A stretch of 64,000 nucleotides of DNA from contig VWYX01000365.1 in assembly GCA_013396525.1 (NCBI GenBank), positions 62,001 to 126,000 of the forward strand, in the 5' to 3' direction. The stretch comes from Chaetorhynchus papuensis (Eukaryota > Chordata > Aves > Passeriformes > Rhipiduridae). Shown here one piece after another: positions 1 to 13,394 of the stretch. The notes under the pieces are model-generated. The model worked only from the letters and a program-made list of their open reading frames with translations. It was not told where the DNA came from and searched no databases. A program made the position numbers and the translations under genes. Numbering within the stretch: the stretch's first letter is position 1; every line of letters starts with the position of its first letter.

Positions 1-1519
1 TCCTTACAGAGACTTCCACATCCCCACATCCATCATCACGTCAGGCTCAGGCAGCTTGGAACTGCTCAGTCAGGAGAGAACAGGAGCCCCGGCTCCTTTT
101 CAGAGCAGAAATAGCTCCAACACTCGCAGTGCCCAGCGAGGCTCCCGGGAACAGGCCCCAGGGAAAGGGCTCCCGACAGACTGCTCCAAAGCCTGGCTTT
201 GTATCCATGTCCACATCCACAGGGCATCTCCCTGCCCCTCTCACCCAGCTGCTCACAGCTCCCTTGCCCAGAGCATCACTGAGCACCCCCAAAGGTTGTG
301 CTCCATCAGACCCCAGGCTTGATCCAAAACGACTGCAGCTGCTTCCTGCCAGACTCATCCCACTGCATCTCATCAAACCTAGCCCCGAGCTGAGCACATC
401 CTCACTCATTTCCAGCCTGCAGGCAGAGCTGATCAGAGCCCCCCCACCAGCAGCTGAATCCCCTTCCACCCCACCCCTGCCCCTTCAACAGCGCTCCAGA
501 CACAATCCAGCTGGAGCAGGGCACTTAGCCTGAGGATTTCACAGGCCTCGAAGAGATCTCATGGTGGGCAACAACCAGATTAGTGCAGGCTGATTGACAG
601 CACAGCAGCAGCACGAGCAAAGGGTGTTTGAGAAATTTCTGACTTCTTACCTGTTCAGAGCCCTGCACAGAGCAGTGTGTTAAATCCAAAGAGAGCGTCA
701 GTAATTACTGCTGGCTGCAGCCAAACCCTCTCTAAATCCAGGGCAGAAAGCTGCCTCACCTGAGCCTGGCAGCACGGTGATGCCTTCTCTCTGGCATATG
801 CAGCAAATTGCTGATATTCTCCGTGCCAGCGATTTGTTTCCTGCTCATTCTCACCCCACGGTGCCGTGCATGAGCATTTCACATTTCAGGAATGGCCTGA
901 TTAGAAAAGGTGCCAGAAAGTTCCCTGTTTCTCACCGTGTGACAGCGCCTGGAAGCTTCACAAGCCCGTTTGCCTCAGCTCCATTTCACAGATTGTCAGA
1001 GGAGCTGACAGAGCTGAGGTGCAGCGGGAAAGCAGCTCCTGGCCAGGCACAAAGGCACAACCCCAAAATGCCCCGTGACCATGGCCCTAAAGCTGCACAG
1101 CCCTCCCCAAAACTTGCTGGGGGAGGTTTGGGCAGGGGCAGAGGCTGCTGTGTGTGAGAGAGAGGGAGAGGAGAGCAGGGGGAGCTGTGCGGGGTGGCCG
1201 TGCCCTGGGTCCTGGGCCATGAATCATCATTCCCTGTGCTGGCAGCAGGGATGGGAAGGCTGATTTAAAATCTGGGGAAAGCAGCCAAAAAGCAGGGAAG
1301 TCTAAATTAACAGAAGGTGCCCGGGGTGTGAGCTGTGTCACAGCCCCCCAGGCTGTGCAGGGACGGGCTGAGCCCAGGCTGGGCTGCACACCCTGCTCCC
1401 AGTGTCCACACCTCTGATCCCCTCCCTGGGCGCTCCGACCCCGACGCCTCCGGCTTTTGCAGGGAGCAGCCCCAAGCTCCCCCGGGTGCTCGGGCTCAAT
1501 GCAGTTTTCAAACTGCATT
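1..1519. other. Intergenic, no gene recognised
   Basis: Many overlapping short open frames occur on both strands, but none has recognisable domains, splice context or biased codon use. A purine-rich GA stretch lies near 1152-1180. I see nothing else that can be named. Confidence 0.6.
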
Positions 1520-1790
1520 TCACAGAATCCCAAAGTCACAGAAGTGTTCAGGGTGGAAAATCCCTCAGAGCCCAACCATCCCAGCACTGCCCAGGCCACC
1601 ACTGTCCCGTGTCCCCAGGTGCCACATCCACAGGGCTGTGAAATCCCTCCAGGGATGGGCACTCACCCCTGCCCTGGGCAGCTGTGCCAGGGCTGGGCAG
1701 CCCTTTCCAGGAAGGAATTTTCCCAATATCCAACCTGGCACAACTTGAGGCCATTTCTCTGGTCCTGTCCCTATTTCCCTGTTGTCTGGG
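1520..1790 (-). repeat. CR1 LINE 3' fragment
   Basis: The left edge holds the inverted CR1 3' tail (cacagaatcc), followed by the reverse complement of the CR1 3' UTR with blocks such as 'gggtggaaaatccctc' and 'ctccagggatgggcactc'. The element is therefore on the - strand and 5'-truncated to the right. It is the same subfamily as the copies at 13563-13830, 21997-22684 and 55608-55840. Confidence 0.8.
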
Positions 1791-3464
1791 CAAAGACACC
1801 GACCCCAGCTGGCTGCACCCTCCTGCCACTGGTCCTTCCCCACCCCAAATCCAAAGGGCACCAGCTGGGCTGCCCAAGGTGAAACAGCCTTTTGCTCTCG
1901 TCCCACAGGCACCAAAGCTCACGCACAGCTTTTCAGGGGAAGCACAGGGTAGGGATAATGAGGTTTTAAGTAGGCACCGTGGTTTATTACAAATTTATCT
2001 TTACTCATAAAATGTCCCACTAGTAATATTCCTGTCTGAAGCACAGAATGAAATATCAAATTAAGATCCAAACACTTCAGTACAGCCTAACCACTTTGAC
2101 AAAGTGATCTGATATAATTCATCCCTCTTTTAATAAAATAAAGTGAATCTTTCAATAACACTGGATCATCCCATCAGACGTGCTGGATATCCTGAGGTGT
2201 TGTGACGCGACTTTGATGTCTGTCACCACTAGAATTTCACTTTTAATATGTGAAGTTTGTGGATTGATTTTAAGATGGGGTGGTGAGCGAGGGGAAGGAG
2301 GCAGGGATGGGGAAACACCTCAGGATGGGCCACCCAGGGCTTCTGACCTGGGCACAGAAACACCAGATAAGGTGAACAGAAATGCCATCAATGCACATTT
2401 ATGTCCCACATCCCTTGTGACACCAAGGCTCCCTCAGTGGGAGCCCAGGACACGGCTGGGCCAGAGGATGAGCCAGGAGATGAGCTCACAGGCAAGTCCA
2501 AAAAAGAATCCAAACTTGCTCCTCTCCAATGGCTGGGGGAAAACAAGCACGTCATCTGTGAAAAGATGTGGGGGGTTCTCAGGAATATTTCCCAGGTGTG
2601 CCTTCTGACCTGCATGGTTTCTGTGGTTTGCATTTGCACAGCTCTGAGCTTCCACTCAAAAAAATATTGTTATTTTTTGATAATTTGATAAAAAATTGTT
2701 ATTTTTATGTGCAGACAAAAGAACAAATGGAGAAAGACTGCTGGGCTCTGCAGCAGCTGTTCCCAGGGAGGAGTAAAACCCTGATTTGCCTCATGGGAAT
2801 GCTGCCAAGAGTGACAGCAACTCAGGGAGAACACGGGGCTAAAGCCAGGAGGGTGAACACAACAACCACAGCTGGGACAGTTGGTATTTTATTGCTGTTA
2901 CTGACAGCTGCTCCTGTGTCTGGGAGGCATCCACATTTTCCAAGGCAAGGAAGGATCCCACCTGAAGGGACACCCTGCTAAGAGCAGTAACACAGCCCCT
3001 TTTCCCTGGCCTTTCAGTAGTTCTTCCCATTTGCTGTGTTTCACAGGAACTTTCCATCGCTCCCCCCTCTGCTGAGCCTCATCCTTCCCACCAGATCCAT
3101 TTACTCACTGATGAGCTCTGCCCAGACTTTGGATCACTCCACTTTATCACTCCACTTTATCACTCCAAGGAGGAGAAGGCCCCTCCTGGACAGCAAGGAA
3201 GGGACTATTTTGCAGAGGTAGTAACAGGAAAATGAATGTGTTCGGTTGTAGGGAAGGGAAAGGCAGAGGAGTCAGCACTCCTGGCTCGATGGAAGCCTCA
3301 TCCTGTGTCCCTGAGCACTTTATCTGCCTCTCTCAGCTTCCCTGCCTCTGAAATGGGACTGTGGCCTCACAGGGTTGTCCTGAATTCTCACTAATTAATA
3401 ATTCCATGACCTAAGGATGTCCTAATCTCAGGTCACATTTAATTTCTAAACATACACAGTGGTC
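1791..3464. other. Intergenic, no gene recognised
   Basis: AT-rich patches lie at about 1980-2160 and 2650-2715. A short tandem repeat of a 14-base unit (ccactttatcact) is at about 3135-3172. No exon-like signal was seen. Confidence 0.55.
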
Positions 3465-3572
3465 TCCAGTGGCACTGGGGAGGTTCAGGTTGGACACTGG
3501 GGGAAGTTTCCTCCCTGAAAGGGTGGTCAGGCACTGGAAGGGGAGGTGGTGGAGTCCCCAGCCCCCTGGGGG
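3465..3572 (+). repeat. CR1 LINE fragment
   Basis: The block 'gaaagggtggtcaggcactgg' style sequence followed by 'gaggtggtggagtcccc' is the internal part of the CR1 3' UTR in forward orientation. The 3' tail is missing, so this is an old or interrupted copy. Confidence 0.65.
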
Positions 3573-4339
3573 GGCTCAGGAAATGAGCAGATGCTCTCAC
3601 ACCTGGCAGGAAACATTTCTCCTTCTCTGTGACTGGGCTGTCCCTTCCCCATCCACAGTGGACAGGGCACAGCTCCAAGTTCTGCCCTGTGCAGTGGATT
3701 TCACAGAATTGCAGCTTCTCCTGCCTCTCCTCAGGGCTCTTCTGTCCAGCCTGCGCTCGCCTGCCCCTCATTAGCATGTGCAGGCACTTTCCTGGGGCCT
3801 GGAATAATCCTGCTCTTCTGCACAGCTGCCTGGGTTATTAAGGGAAGTGTGAAAAGGAGAATTACTCTCATAGTATTCCACAAAATCTTACAGGGTTAAG
3901 CCCTCCCCTGGGTAAATGGTCTTAGGAGATGGAGAGTAAATCCTACGAGGATTAGACCCAAAATGCCTCTCAACTTTGAAAACCAACATGAGCCCAAATC
4001 AGCCATAACCACACTGGGCTGGGTGAGTCTCTGGGTTCAACCAAGCACTCTCCCACAGGAAATGACTTCTAGGAATGAGGTTTTGTCCAAATGTTCCTTG
4101 CTTATGACAGGAATGAGCTTAAAATTTGAATAAACAGACTTGGTCCTGCTCAAGTATATCAGCTTGTGGCACTCGAGGCACCCCAGGGACTGGGGCTTAG
4201 CAGAGATTCGGGGCAGGGGCTGGGGAATGATTCCAGCAAAGGAGGAGGATGAGGGAGAGCTTCGTTCCTGTGCTGTCAGTGTTGAGTTCCTGCATTTCTC
4301 ATTGCACAGAAACCCCACATGGGCAAATCCAACCATTAT
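3573..4339. other. Intergenic, no gene recognised
   Basis: Ordinary mixed-composition DNA. I see no gene, RNA or repeat. Confidence 0.5.
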
Positions 4340-4865
4340 CCAATCCTGGAATCACAGAATCCCAGAAGGGTTTGGGTTAAAAGGGACCCCAAAGCCCACC
4401 CAGTGCCACCCCTGCCATGGCAGGGACACCTCCCACTGTCCCAGGCTGCTCCCAGCCCCAATGTCCAGCCTGGCCTTGGGCACTGCCAGGGATCCAGGGG
4501 CAGCCACAGCTGCTCTGGGCACCCTGGGCCAGGGCCTGCCCACCCTCCCAGGGAACAATTCCTGCCCAAGATCCCATCCAGCCCTGCCCTCTGGCACTGG
4601 GAAGCCATTCCCTGGGTCCTGTCCCTCCAGCCCTTGTCCCCAGTCCCTCTCCAGCTCTCCTCTTGGCCCCTTCAGGCACTGTGAGGCCCAAATTAAGTGA
4701 CCCCAAAGCTTCTCCTCTCCAGGCTGAACACCCCCAGCTCTCCCAGCCTTTCCTCCCAGCAGAGCTGCTCCATCCCTCTGATCATTTGGTGCCTCCTCTG
4801 GATTCTCTCCAGCAGCTCCAGGCCCTTCCTGTGCTGGGCCCAGAGCTGGATTACATCAGTAAAGC
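4340..4865 (-). repeat. CR1 LINE 3' end, about 0.5 kb
   Basis: The inverted 3' tail (ggaatcacagaatccc) lies at the left edge. The sequence then runs through the passerine-type CR1 3' UTR: 'ccatggcagggacacctccc', 'gggatccaggggcagccac', and the upstream 'ctctgatcatttggtgcctc' block. Near-identical stretches occur in the copies at 18643, 26394, 52001 and 61981, which suggests one fairly young subfamily. Confidence 0.9.
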
Positions 4866-6200
4866 TTTCAAAAGGGAACCCAGGAACTTTTAAAGTGTTT
4901 TTCTCCAAACACCATTTCCCTTCCATGCTCATGAACTGCCCAAAGGGGACAGTCCCAAAATGTGAACAAGGGATTCTGAGGTGTAAACAAGCACTGATAA
5001 TAACCAGCTTCCACAGGGCGGTGAGGAGGAGGAAGCAGAGCTCTGCAAAGCTTCCTGGAAACCTGATTTCCTTCTCTGCATAAATGAGTTTGGTCCCTTT
5101 TGAAGCCATGCTCTTATTTGTGTCCATGTGCATGTGGGGACATCTAGGAACAGCAGTAATTGGACTCACCTGCTCCATGACCTTAACTCCATGACATTTA
5201 TGAACTCTCTTGGTTTTTCTTTGGCTTTTTAAAAGCCTGGGACTAAATTGCCAGCAGTGTCAGGACACGCAGTGCTGAGCAATCAGCCAGCAGCAACAAG
5301 AACACTTGACTTTCAGAGCAGAGATTAATGCATGTTCCCCTTAGCTGGAAATTGCCCTTCTGACCAATTTTCTATGGCTATTTTTTCGCTGCTGTATTGT
5401 CTTTTTCTGAGGATGTAGGAGTCTTTCCTCATTATTCTAAGAAATCTTATAATAAATTGATCTGGAGCCACGAGGAATAAAACCTTACCTGAACAGATGT
5501 CTGCTCCCCTGGGACAGCAGCAAAGAGAAGGTTTTGTCGTCTAACAAATGGGAGAATAAAGACAATTTTTTACATTCTGATTGAGCACATGTAGCTGAAG
5601 GGTGCTCAGTGTTATCTTCTTTCTACAGGCTTTTTTTTTACTTGATTTAGTTTGAGAATAAGAGAGAAATGAAAAATTGAATGTCTGCAATAGAAAATGA
5701 TATTAAGCTAAACACAGGTACTGTGCATTTATTTGCACAATTATCATATTGCGTAGTAAAACATCTAATCAACGGAATTTCTCTGAATCAAAGGGCAAAA
5801 CCACCTCTACAAAGAGCCTAAAGGAAGAAGGCCTGACCTCAGTTCCACCAGAAAGGCTGGCTTCTAAAATCAGTTGAAATTCAGCCTTTCTTCGAGTTCT
5901 CCAAAGGCACTTTGACTTTTCCCTTCTTTTCCTCGTGAGGGGTTTGAGGCATTGAGCCAGAGAACCTGGGCCCTGCCCCTCCCGGGGTGTGGGAGAGGCC
6001 ACCTGGGTCACCAGCAGGAATTCCCAGTTCAGGAATTCCCCTGGAGCCCAACAGACTGAGAGGAAATGTCCCTGAAGTGCCACTGCTGGATGAGGAGGGG
6101 ACTTACCCAGAGCCAGCAGCCAGCTGAGCCCACCTGTGCTGGCCCAGAAACATCCCCCACACACAAACCCCACTCCTGCTCTGAGGTGCCAGGGACAGAG
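4866..6200. other. Intergenic, AT-rich in its second half
   Basis: No exon is recognised. From about 5200 to 5765 the sequence becomes AT-rich and free of CR1, with T and A runs near 5632 and 5440. Such a segment could be conserved non-coding DNA, but the sequence alone cannot show that. Confidence 0.5.
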
Positions 6201-6280
6201 CCACAGAACCACAGAATCATTCCGGTTGGAAAGGCTTCCAAGATCAAGTCCCACATTTGACCCAAGTGACAGACAAAGCC
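6201..6280 (-). repeat. CR1 LINE 3' tail fragment
   Basis: The inverted CR1 3' end (accacagaatcattcc) is followed by 'ggttggaaaggcttccaaga', the reverse complement of the usual CR1 terminal block. Similarity fades after about 80 bases. Confidence 0.65.
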
Positions 6281-7656
6281 TTTGTGTCCTGATAAAACCA
6301 CACAGCTTCAGACACTCGACAGCATTTCCCCAAGTGTGGTCATGCTGCACTTTTCCCAGATTTCCAGTGAAGCTGTTTAACTATTTTTGCAGTCCCCAGG
6401 TTGAGAGTTGCCATTTTTTCAAGGGGAGCTGTCTAAGGGACCTGATGACACCATTTAACAGCAGTGCTGGAATGGATATCAGTGACACCCTGTGTCTCTG
6501 CCCTGACTCCAGAGCTTTGCAGTCCTGGCATTCACTCCCAGAAGATGGTTCCACACGTTGTCCCTCCAGTGGAAGTCCCCTCCTGCTCCCCAGGAGCTGT
6601 GGACACCGACAGTTCCCTGCTCTGCAGGAATGCTCTGAGGAAAGGCCTCATGAGGAGCTGCTGCCTGATCTCACCCCAGCCCCCGGCCCAATCCCCCCTC
6701 GAGCACAGAGGGAACATCCAAACCTGAAAGGTGCAAACCAAAGGGAAGTCAAGGTCTTGTCTCTGTCCAAACGAGCTGTAAAACACTTGTGCCTCTGCTG
6801 AGACCAGGAGCTGCACCTCAGATGGGGCTGGAGACTTTTCCAACCCAACCTGCCTCCAGCAACAGCAGTGCCTGGAGTTTGGGAGGGATGTGCAGGTGCA
6901 GAGGGGGAATAATTTAAGAAAACCTGAAAAAAACCTGTTCTTTGAAGCCCTGTTATCCACAAATGTGTTTCTTACTCGAAACACAGATTTTTCATTTTCT
7001 TTTGGGAATCTCGTCTTTATTACTTTTATTTCCTTATTGCTAATTTCTCTGTGACTGAACACTTTTATTGTCTATGTGAGCATCCATCACTGGAAGCTGC
7101 TGAGGTCTCACCCGTAATTGAGGCTGGGGCTTATCTGAAATTGTACCTCCAGCCTCACACAGGTTTGCCTGAGCTCCCAGAGCTGCCTTTTACCATTCAC
7201 TTTGCATTATACAAAAAGGAACTTATTCACTGGGGTTTTGTTGGTTGGTTGGTTTTGGTATTTTTTTATTGGGCTTTTTTTTGGTTGTTGTGGTTTTTTG
7301 TTTGTTTCTTTGTTTGTTTTTGTTTTCGTTTGGGGTTTTTTTTTGTTTATTTTCTTGCCAGGCCACTACAGCGTGTGTGCATCAGTGTCAAACCCAATCC
7401 AGCAGATGCACCCTGGGGTGGCCCCAGCACCGAGCACACCCCAGGCATACAGAGGGTTTGGAGCTGACTCTCAGCCACCTGGGATCCTCTGAGATGCAAG
7501 CAGAGCTGAAGGACCATCTGCAGCACCAACTGCTCAGGATGGAAACCCGAGTGAGGTACCCTGACAGCAAATCTGTAATAAATCTGTGATAAATCTCTGA
7601 GATTTTCCAATGCTCCACCGAGGGCGGGGTCACCTCAGGATACACCGAGCTGAGGG
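6281..7656. other. Intergenic with a T-rich tract
   Basis: No gene is recognised. A TTTG/TTTTG-type low-complexity tract occupies about 7240-7346 and produces spurious Phe/Val-rich open frames. Confidence 0.55.
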
Positions 7657-7770
7657 TCCCCAGGTGCTCCCCAGGTGCTCCCAGGTGCTCCCAGGTGCTC
7701 CCAGTACTCCCCAGGCTGTTCCCAGTGCTCCCCAGGTGCTCCCAGTGCTCCCCAGGTGCTCCCAGGCTGG
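7657..7770. repeat. Minisatellite, 10-11 bp unit
   Basis: About ten copies of a unit like 'ccaggtgctcc' with small variants (ccagtactcc, ccaggctgttc). It lies in intergenic DNA. A separate two-copy repeat of about 20 bases (ggattccatacagggaa) follows at about 7898-7937. Confidence 0.85.
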
Positions 7771-10444
7771 GGACCAGACCCCAGATTTCATTTCCAGTGT
7801 GTTGTAACTCTGGAGCAGCTCTGGCAGATGGACAGAACACCCCTCCCCACACAATGAGGGGTCTGCGTGGTGAGCAGGGCCCTGCTCTGCGGGGCATGGA
7901 TTCCATACAGGGAAACCCTGGATTCCATACAGGGAACCCAAACCCCTCCTGTTTCCTGGGAGGAGGGTTGGACACTGGGCTGGTGAGGGGGGCTCCATCC
8001 TGGGAAGTGCCCAGCTCCCTGGACAAGTCCTGGAGTGACCTGCTGGGATCAGGGGGACAGGGACCCCCAGCTCTGCCAGCCCCAGCTCCCAGGCTCTGTG
8101 GCTCTGGAAGAGGCGATGCCGAGTTTTTCCAGGCCCGGGGTCCCATTCCAAGACAAATGCATGAGCTGAACTGCAAGTTCAGTACTCTGGGAGAGAAGAA
8201 ACAAAATCACCGAGGGCTCGAGATGGAGGAAACATCCTCACTTTAATTAACCCAAAAAATAGGGCAGCCACACTCCCACTGACATTCCTTTTTCAGATCT
8301 TTTATCGACCAGCATTGCTCAGCTATTTTTATCCTCAGGATGCAAAGGCAACACTGGAGGTGCAAAGTGGATGGGCAAGGATGGATAATTTATACAAATA
8401 ACAGGGGAACAAGAGTGAGTGCTCACACCAAGGAGAAAAATCTGCTGTGTTCCTCTCACAATTACCTCTTTCCCTTCTCCCCACTGCGACAGAGGCCTCT
8501 GCATCTTCTGCAGTAAATGGGAGGTGAGGAAGGAGAGGGATGGAGCTGTCATTCCAGCGGCTCCGCTGAACTCGGGCGCAGGGGAGGAGAGGCTCTGCAC
8601 GGGGACAGATAAAGTCAGGATGAAGAACAGCCTGGCAGCGGGAGGAGACATTTGCTTTGTTCAGCCTGCGCAGAGGATCAGGCAAGGAAGGATAAACTCA
8701 AAGTCTTGTGATGGTTTTTTTGTGAAGTTGATAGAAGAGGTGACAAAAATATTTGTGTGATGTTAAAAACGGGGATGCTGGGAAGCAGGCCCTGAGTGCC
8801 AGCGGGTTCAGAGCTCTCTGGGAAGGGTGAAATACAGGAATATCAGAGGTACAGCACTGCTGCAGCTCATTCTGCCCTCCCCCCGAGGGGCTGCAGCACG
8901 GGGTGTTTGTCCCCCCCACGGGGATGGCTGCAGCCCCGGGCTGGCGGCACCTGGGGCTGTGCTGGCAGCACCAGGAGATGCTGTTCAGCTGCTCAGACCC
9001 TCCAGCAGCACTGCAGGGTGCCCTGATGGCTGTGACACCGCACCTGGAGCACCTGGGGATGCTCTCTGTCCCATCCAGCACAGGCAGAGGGAAGGCAGTG
9101 AGGGCTCCACAGCCAGGAGCCTGCAGGAGGCTCTGCCCAGCTCCCTGCCCGAGCCCTGCAGGGACACTCAGAGCTCAGGGACAAACATTTAGACTCAGCT
9201 CTGGATATTTCCATCCCAGGTCAGGCTTGGCAGGGGTCCCTCAGCCTGACACACTCCCTGCTCGAGCTGCCTCATTGTCTGCTTTACCTGTGACTCCCTT
9301 TCAGAGCCACACACCTGATGCCAGAGCACTAAACATGAAAGGCTTGTTGCTGAAATTGATTTTTTAAAGTTACAAATTACACAAAGCATGGTTTTTAATT
9401 GGATGTACAAGAGAACCTTTGCAACAACAACTGGAATTAATAGTGTTTAAAAATAACTTTCCTACACGGAGCAGTTCCTCTGAAGCAAATTGCTGGAATG
9501 TAATGACATAGACTTTGCATTTATTTATTTATTTATATCCCAGGCCCCATCCCTGGAAGTGTCCCAGGCAGGGCTGGACAGGGTGGGTGGCAGCTGGGGA
9601 CCATGGACTGACCTGGCCCTGGGCACACAGCACAGGGATAGCGGCTGGGGAGGAACAAAACCATCCTTCCACAGCTAAAACAATTAACAATTGTTAATTA
9701 ACCATTGAAACTCTCCATCTTGAAGCTCTGTGAGGTTAAGTGCAATCAATGTTTATCTGATTACACTAAACAGGGTCAGGAGGCTCAGTGCACTGAGTGT
9801 TTGAAAGTGTTTGGAAAGAGAAATAAATGGTGGGGACGGGACAGGGAGGGGCACTGGAGGGGGGGATCACCTTTTAAAAACAAACAAACAAAAGCATCCC
9901 ATATTTAAGACTAAAATGTCCCTGGACACAGTCTGCACATCCCATACAGACACCCTGGTGAGTGCTCAGTGTCTCTGAGAATAACAGAGAACGTGGGCAG
10001 CAGAGATGATCCTTTCCTCTAAATCAAACCCAACAAAAGCAGCCTGGAAAGGCCCTGCTCCACCGGCCCCCGAAGCCAACAGAAAACTGCCTTCAGTGAA
10101 GCTGGATCAAGCTCAAAGTCTGCATATTTCTGTTTTCCTGAGTCGTGTAAACTCCATCTGTTCGCAGCGCCCTGGGGAAATGCATCTCTGTTTGCCTGGC
10201 CCGGTGCTGCCCTGCCCGGCCCCTGCCCAGCCCCACCAGTGCCACACACCAGTGGCTCACGGAGCAGAGCCAGGGCTGGCACCAAACACACTTTTAATTA
10301 AAAATAAAACATTTTTACATCACAGCCACCCCTCCTGTCTGCGTTCTGCCGAACAGAGCCTGGCTCTGGGACACAGCGCAACACAGAGCTCTTGGAATTT
10401 TCGTGTCATGCATGTGCTACCACGCCAATCCATGCAGGAGATGC
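7771..10444. other. Intergenic, no gene recognised
   Basis: GC-rich open frames occur at 8800-9190 on both strands but show no protein family features. An ATTT microsatellite is at about 9519-9538. A weak CR1-like stretch (tccctggaagtgtcccaggc) is at 9548-9605. An AAAC run is near 9875-9892. Confidence 0.5.
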
Positions 10445-10605
10445 TGAGCTGTGCATTCCCCATCCCTGGCAGTGCCCAAGGCCAGGCTGGACATTGGGGC
10501 TTGGAGCAGCCTGGGACAGTGGGAGGTGTCCCTGCCATGACAGAGGTGGCACTGAATGGGCTTTGAGGTCCCTCCCCATCCAGACCAGTCTGGGATCCCA
10601 TGAAT
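10445..10605 (+). repeat. CR1 LINE 3' end
   Basis: The sequence runs 'atccctggcagtgcccaagg', 'gggacagtgggaggtgtcc' and 'ctttgaggtccctccccatc', ending at the tail-like 'tctgggatcccatgaa'. It is a forward-oriented, strongly 5'-truncated copy of the same CR1 subfamily as the one at 21035. Confidence 0.85.
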
Positions 10606-12119
10606 TGTGCCCAAGCTGCTCATCCCTTCCACCCTGAGCAAGGCCAGGCTCAGGGACATGTGCCAGGGCACATCCCCATGGAAGCTGTCCCATGCAGGAC
10701 CTCTGGTGTCCCCTTGTGCCCGTGTCCCCCCTGTGCCTGTGTCCCCCCAGCCCAGCCCACACTGGGGGACGTTCCTGCCCTCCATGCTCACCAGAATTTC
10801 TGACCAGGGCCACCACAGCTGCAGACCTGGATCCATGTCCAGGCAAAGCCAGGCTGGTGGAGCACCGTGAGCACAGCTCAAGCAGACAGGCAAGGAAAGC
10901 CTCCAGAGCCAGCCCAAAAGGAACAACACCCGTGGGACTGCAGCTGTGTGGGGGAGAGCTCCACACAAAAACCCCAAAGCCCTCACTGTCTGCATCGGCT
11001 GTTGCTGGCAAAGGCTGATGACAGCAATAACTGTGATGAATTGATGCTGTAATTATGGATGTACGAAGTTCTGTGAGGGGACAGAGAATGTGTCACTGCT
11101 TATACACAGCTGAACAAGCAGCTCCCTGTTCCTTCCCAGCCCCTGCAGCCTCCAAGACGAGTCATTAGCACAGCTCTGCCTTTCCACAACGTCCTGCTCC
11201 TGCACCTGAACACCAGCTACAATTCCACAGTGAAATTGGGCTTAAAGAGCCAAACGTCACCGAAAAAATATCTAAATCCTCTCTCTTGTTTGGTAGGAGC
11301 CATTTTCCAGGAAAAATACAGTTTTATTTTGCAAAACCTGACCTATGGTTGTGCAGCCCTCCATCTGCCAGGGCTGTAAAGCTGCTCGAAAACACAAATG
11401 TGATTTGGGTTTGAAACATGTACACAATTGAGTAAGAAATTGCAATGTTTGCTGGTATGGGAGCTGAAAGCACAGTTTACATACAAATAAATCCTGGGTG
11501 CAATCAGACAATGCCAGTGCAGGTGTTTAATCAGCCCTGGAATTAGGAGCTGTATAAACATGAGCACCCAGGGCCAGGGGTGATCCAGTATTGCCCCCAC
11601 ACCCCCAGTTCCAGAGAGCCTCTCAAGATGCCAGGCCTGCCCCGAGCTCTCCAGCAGGTCCTGCACCAGGCAGGGCCTGGGATCCCCAGCTTTAGCAGAT
11701 GGAAAACACACCCTAAACAGGAGGAGCAAACAAATGTTCTTTACAAAGCAAAGGGGCCTTGGCTCAAGTGTTTTCAACCCCTTTTAAACCAGGTGGTTCA
11801 TGTGGTTTGCTCCATGGCCCCATTTCCCTCTCTGCCATGTGCTGTTGACCCACAGGGGTTAAACTCTGGGGCTCTTTACATGGATTTATTTATAAGAATC
11901 CAGAAATTTAGTGAAAACCAGAATATCTGTATCCTTCAGAACTCCTGGTAATGCCTGCACTACCCCTCCATTCTGTTATCATTTAAACTCTCACCACCTT
12001 GCAGGGAACAACTTGGTAACCAACATTTTGTGGTGTTTCCCTTCGTGATGCTCAGTGCTCGAACTGTGACCCACCCTCTTCTCCCAGCGAGGGGAATGAG
12101 CACCGACCTGGGAACAGCA
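10606..12119. other. Intergenic, no gene recognised
   Basis: Mixed-composition DNA without exon-like signals, named repeats or RNA genes that I can identify. Confidence 0.5.
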
Positions 12120-12212
12120 GGGCTTGTGCCCTGCCCCACCCTCACAGGGAGGAATTCCTCCCCAGCATCCCATCTCAGCTGCCCTGTGGCAGTGGAGAGC
12201 CATTCCCCCTCC
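12120..12212 (-). repeat. Degraded CR1 fragment
   Basis: The string 'cccaccctcacagggaggaa', then 'catcccatctcagctgcc' and 'gagagccattcccc', matches with several differences the internal block seen intact at 4545-4615 and 62170-62245. It is an older, internal piece without a tail. Confidence 0.6.
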
Positions 12213-13394
12213 TAATGCACATTGCCCTTTATGCACTAATAACTCATTTCTAATTTCAGCCAACCAAGCGTACCAGGAGCAGAGGGGGATCAGCAATTCT
12301 GGCCTCTCTCTGCCTGTAGTCGGCCTAAAGCTTCTGATATTGTCAGCACACCCAAGGCTCCATCCCAGCTCTGGTACCTCTGTTTGCTGTGCTGGTCTGG
12401 GCTGTCTCACAGGCACAGCTCCCACCACAGAAGGACAGCAAACACCTGCAGCAACACTGTCCCCATGTCCCCTGGCCGCCTGCAGAGCCAGCTGGTAAAT
12501 GACACTGTGTCCTGGGGGAGACAGGGGCCAGCAGCCTGCAGGGACACTGCACTGAGAGGCTCCCAGAAATGGGGAAAATGTGGGGGTTTCACCCAGCAGG
12601 AAGCCAGCGAGGCTGGGCTCCAGCAGGGACTCTCCAAGTTAAGACAGAAGCGTGGGTTTTCTGTTTATCAAAAGGACTGATGTCGTCCTGCAAGATAAAG
12701 CAGCTCCTGGAAAGTGCTATTGTTTGTCTTTCTTAACCATTTATCAGCAGAGAACAGTTTAATGTTCTGGTAGAAGGCACAAGTGAGTATCTCTTCAGTG
12801 ATGAAGGAAAATAAGCTTAGTGCTAAGGCAAATAGAAAATATTGATCTATCTTCAGGTACTGCAGCTGAAAATGTTTCGTGAAATTTATCTTCCCTACCC
12901 CTCCTGAGCAGTGCTCTTTGTCTCTTACCAGCTAATTCTCTGTAGTGAAAGTTTAACCTTGAACACAGAGAAGGAAAAAACTCAAAACCAAAGCAAACTG
13001 GCTCTCTGAAGAGTTCAGGTCTTGTAAAGGCACCGCTGGGGTGAGCATCCCCATCCCCTCACCCATCCTGGGAAAACTCCTTGGGAAAACTCCTTGGGAA
13101 AACCACATTCAGAGCTTCACTTCTTGGTAAGATCTCCAAGACAAGAAAGGAATAAGGAGAAAAATTACCTATTAGGTAAAGCCAGCAGCTTCATAACTCT
13201 GAACCTCTGGGCTGGGATTAGATGGAGTCCCCAGCAGAGCCCTGTCCCTGTCCTTTATCTCAGCTCAGCCAGCAGTACTGGCCCCGTTCCTACACCTGCA
13301 CTGGAGAGCAGAATATTGAATACTCCTCAGTCAGGCTCAGACCCCCTTCTCTGCCCCATTTGCAGCTCAGAGGGCAGGGACAGCACCCGGGCAC
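12213..13394. other. Intergenic, AT-richer stretch
   Basis: No gene is recognised. About 12660-13010 is relatively AT-rich and repeat-free. A 15-base tandem (tgggaaaactcct) repeats nearly three times at about 13069-13104. Confidence 0.5.

Noticed and set aside
7202..7589. Phe/Val-rich frames that look like membrane proteins
   Set aside because: They come from the TTTG-type low-complexity tract at 7240-7346 and have no other gene features.
7388..8176. A 262-residue - strand frame
   Set aside because: It crosses the 7657-7770 minisatellite and has low-complexity Gly/Ser/Thr repeats (Glu-His-Leu-Gly-Ser-Thr-like). It is explained by the repeat.
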